Source: Desertivirga arenae
Lineage (GTDB): Bacteria; Bacteroidota; Bacteroidia; Sphingobacteriales; Sphingobacteriaceae
NCBI RefSeq assembly: GCF_017355785.1
Contig: NZ_JAFEWE010000006.1
Location: 272,889 to 336,888 of the forward strand
Length of the DNA: 64,000 nt
Direction of reading: 5' to 3'
The position numbers and the translations under genes are program-made. The notes below the pieces were generated by a model. That model did no database searches. It saw only the letters and a list, made by a program, of their open reading frames with translations, and was not told the origin of the DNA. Numbering within the stretch: position 1 is the first letter of the stretch; the number at the start of each line of letters is the position of its first letter. Below, in pieces: positions 62,941 to 64,000 of this stretch.

Positions 62941-63708
62941 CTAAAACCGATACCCCAATCCAAAACGGCTTGAAAAAATGCTTGCATCGAACGAGAAATT
63001 GAACCTCTGCACTTGCAGGAAGTAAGATAAGAAAACCGAAGAACGAGTAGTTGAGGTTTCGTAGGTGGTTACATTATTGAACTTGTTCTCCATCTTGTTC
63101 TGGCGGAATGCCGGTCCCACATAAAGGCGAAAAGCATGCTGATTCATTAAAGATCGTTTCGTATGCCAGGCGATTTCAGTAGTCAGGCCAGCGGTAGTAA
63201 CAACATTCCCTGCGTCGCTATAAAAATCCTTGGCGCTGCGCACTTCATCTCTGAAGCGGGAATATTCACCAAACTCCCGGCTGACTCCTAACTCAAACCC
63301 GATTATTCGAAAATCAGCTCTGCCCATACGCAGAAAATAATTCGCCGAGAGGCGACCTCCTCCTCCCGAAAAACTTTTCTTCTCAAAATAATAGGGTTCA
63401 CCAACATCCAGAGCGCCATTTTTATAAGTACCTAAAAAGCCATAAGCACCGTAGACAATATTTACATTGTTGTAAACATGAGCACGGTTGTAATTCAACT
63501 GGCCAAAAATAATCTCATCGGCCATCATCTCACCCAGGGCGTTATTAATACTTCCAGAAAGATAATTTGCGGCTTTTACTGAATCCGAGGAAAGAGGTTT
63601 GGGCTGGTAAGAAACATTTGAATTAATAAGTGCTGGTGTATAGAATTTCGACGTACACGATGAAAATGCGAGTACTAAAACTGTGATGGAAAAGGTAAAA
63701 TATTTCAT
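62941..63708 (-). CDS. Outer-membrane lipoprotein, beta-barrel-like
   Basis: 255 residues from the ATG at 63706-63708 (MKYFTFSITVLVL). Lipobox FSSC with the Cys at about residue 18. The mature part shows alternating beta-strands (NVNIVYGAYGFLGTYKNGAL, GGGGRLSANYFLRMG, FRIIGFELGVSREFG), ending in RFGLGYRF, an OMP-like terminal aromatic. No specific family recognised; similar short barrels are common in Sphingobacteriaceae. Confidence 0.75.
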   Translation of the reverse strand: MKYFTFSITVLVLAFSSCTSKFYTPALINSNVSYQPKPLSSDSVKAANYLSGSINNALGEMMADEIIFGQLNYNRAHVYNNVNIVYGAYGFLGTYKNGALDVGEPYYFEKKSFSGGGGRLSANYFLRMGRADFRIIGFELGVSREFGEYSRFRDEVRSAKDFYSDAGNVVTTAGLTTEIAWHTKRSLMNQHAFRLYVGPAFRQNKMENKFNNVTTYETSTTRSSVFLSYFLQVQRFNFSFDASIFSSRFGLGYRF

Positions 63709-63937
63709 GTTGTGATCTGTTAAGGAAATAAAAAAGCGCCCCATAGGGACATTCTCATCATGACTGCAAAACTGTTGTTTGAATTAAAAGACGAAGTTAA
63801 GCAATTGTTAATTTTCTGACACCCCCAACCCGTCGCATTTTCACTTCTCAATACGACACACAAAGGCTGTCTTTGACTCGTCCTGTATAAACTTAACATC
63901 GTTACGAACAAGTATTAATCACTAAATTTAAGTTACG

Positions 63938-64000
63938 ATGTCAAAAGAAATCAAGGGTAAGAAGTTCGGTAGGCTTTATTTAGAGTCTTACAAGAAAACG
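63938..64000 (+). CDS. Start of an unidentified gene (3' end cut by window)
   Basis: ATG at 63938, then 21 open codons (MSKEIKGKKFGRLYLESYKK...) to the window edge. Basic N-terminus without signal peptide. Too short to identify. Confidence 0.4.
   Translation, partial: MSKEIKGKKFGRLYLESYKKT

Noticed and set aside
1..64000. Search for tRNA, rRNA, CRISPR arrays and insertion sequences
   Set aside because: No cloverleaf with a CCA-type end, rRNA segment, regularly spaced repeats or transposase gene was recognised by eye. tRNAscan-SE or Infernal would be needed to exclude small RNAs.

Overview
The window reads as chromosomal DNA of a Bacteroidota bacterium, most likely Sphingobacteriaceae (Pedobacter-like). 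The support is two SusC/SusD pairs, an ECF-sigma/FecR pair, a SusR-like membrane regulator, promoters of the TTTG-N18/19-TAnnTTTG type, few Shine-Dalgarno sequences and a large glycan-degrading repertoire. The genus is inferred from gene style only. No rRNA, tRNA, CRISPR array or insertion sequence was seen.

Layout. 1-1.3 kb: 3' part of a sodium/sugar symporter. 1.4-8.7 kb: a probable defence island, with a NYN/OST-HTH RNase-like gene followed by a retron made of a WGR + HEAT/ARM protein, a SWIM zinc-finger protein, a foldable ncRNA with its own promoter, and a retron reverse transcriptase. This is the type XIII retron layout as I recall it. 8.7-13 kb (minus strand): an NAD salvage operon, nrtR - nadM/Nudix - nadV - NADAR - DUF4291, with two NrtR-like boxes covering an internal promoter. 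13-14.7 kb: pectate-lyase-like protein. 14.9-22.6 kb (minus strand): a three-gene operon of a TonB-type outer-membrane barrel with no plug, a 1500-residue thioester alpha-2-macroglobulin (A2M) that carries a SusC-type plug domain, and a lipoprotein. This split plug/barrel arrangement is the most striking thing in the window.

23-40.7 kb: a glycan utilisation locus with two GH31 enzymes, a SusR-like regulator, ECF sigma, FecR, SusC (with STN domain) and SusD on the plus strand, then an esterase and a GH9 enzyme on the minus strand. 41-54 kb: mostly housekeeping and accessory genes (SF2 helicase, basic nucleoid-like protein, aldo/keto reductase, two paralogous AraC regulators, NmrA-type oxidoreductase, small membrane proteins, TfoX-like protein, Tat-type SDR, sulfatase, thioredoxin-like protein). 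54.6-62.9 kb: a second SusC/SusD operon with a nucleotide-pyrophosphatase-like phosphodiesterase, a small membrane protein and a metallophosphoesterase broken by one in-frame amber codon. It is transcribed away from a TetR regulator, with a near-perfect palindromic operator between them. The window ends with an outer-membrane lipoprotein and the start of an unidentified gene.

How they work together. The retron genes form one defence unit. The NAD genes form one NrtR regulon that rebuilds NAD from nicotinamide and handles ADP-ribose. The A2M-plug and barrel probably form one envelope complex. The two Sus loci serve plant-type or alpha-glucan polysaccharides and, by inference, phosphoesters.
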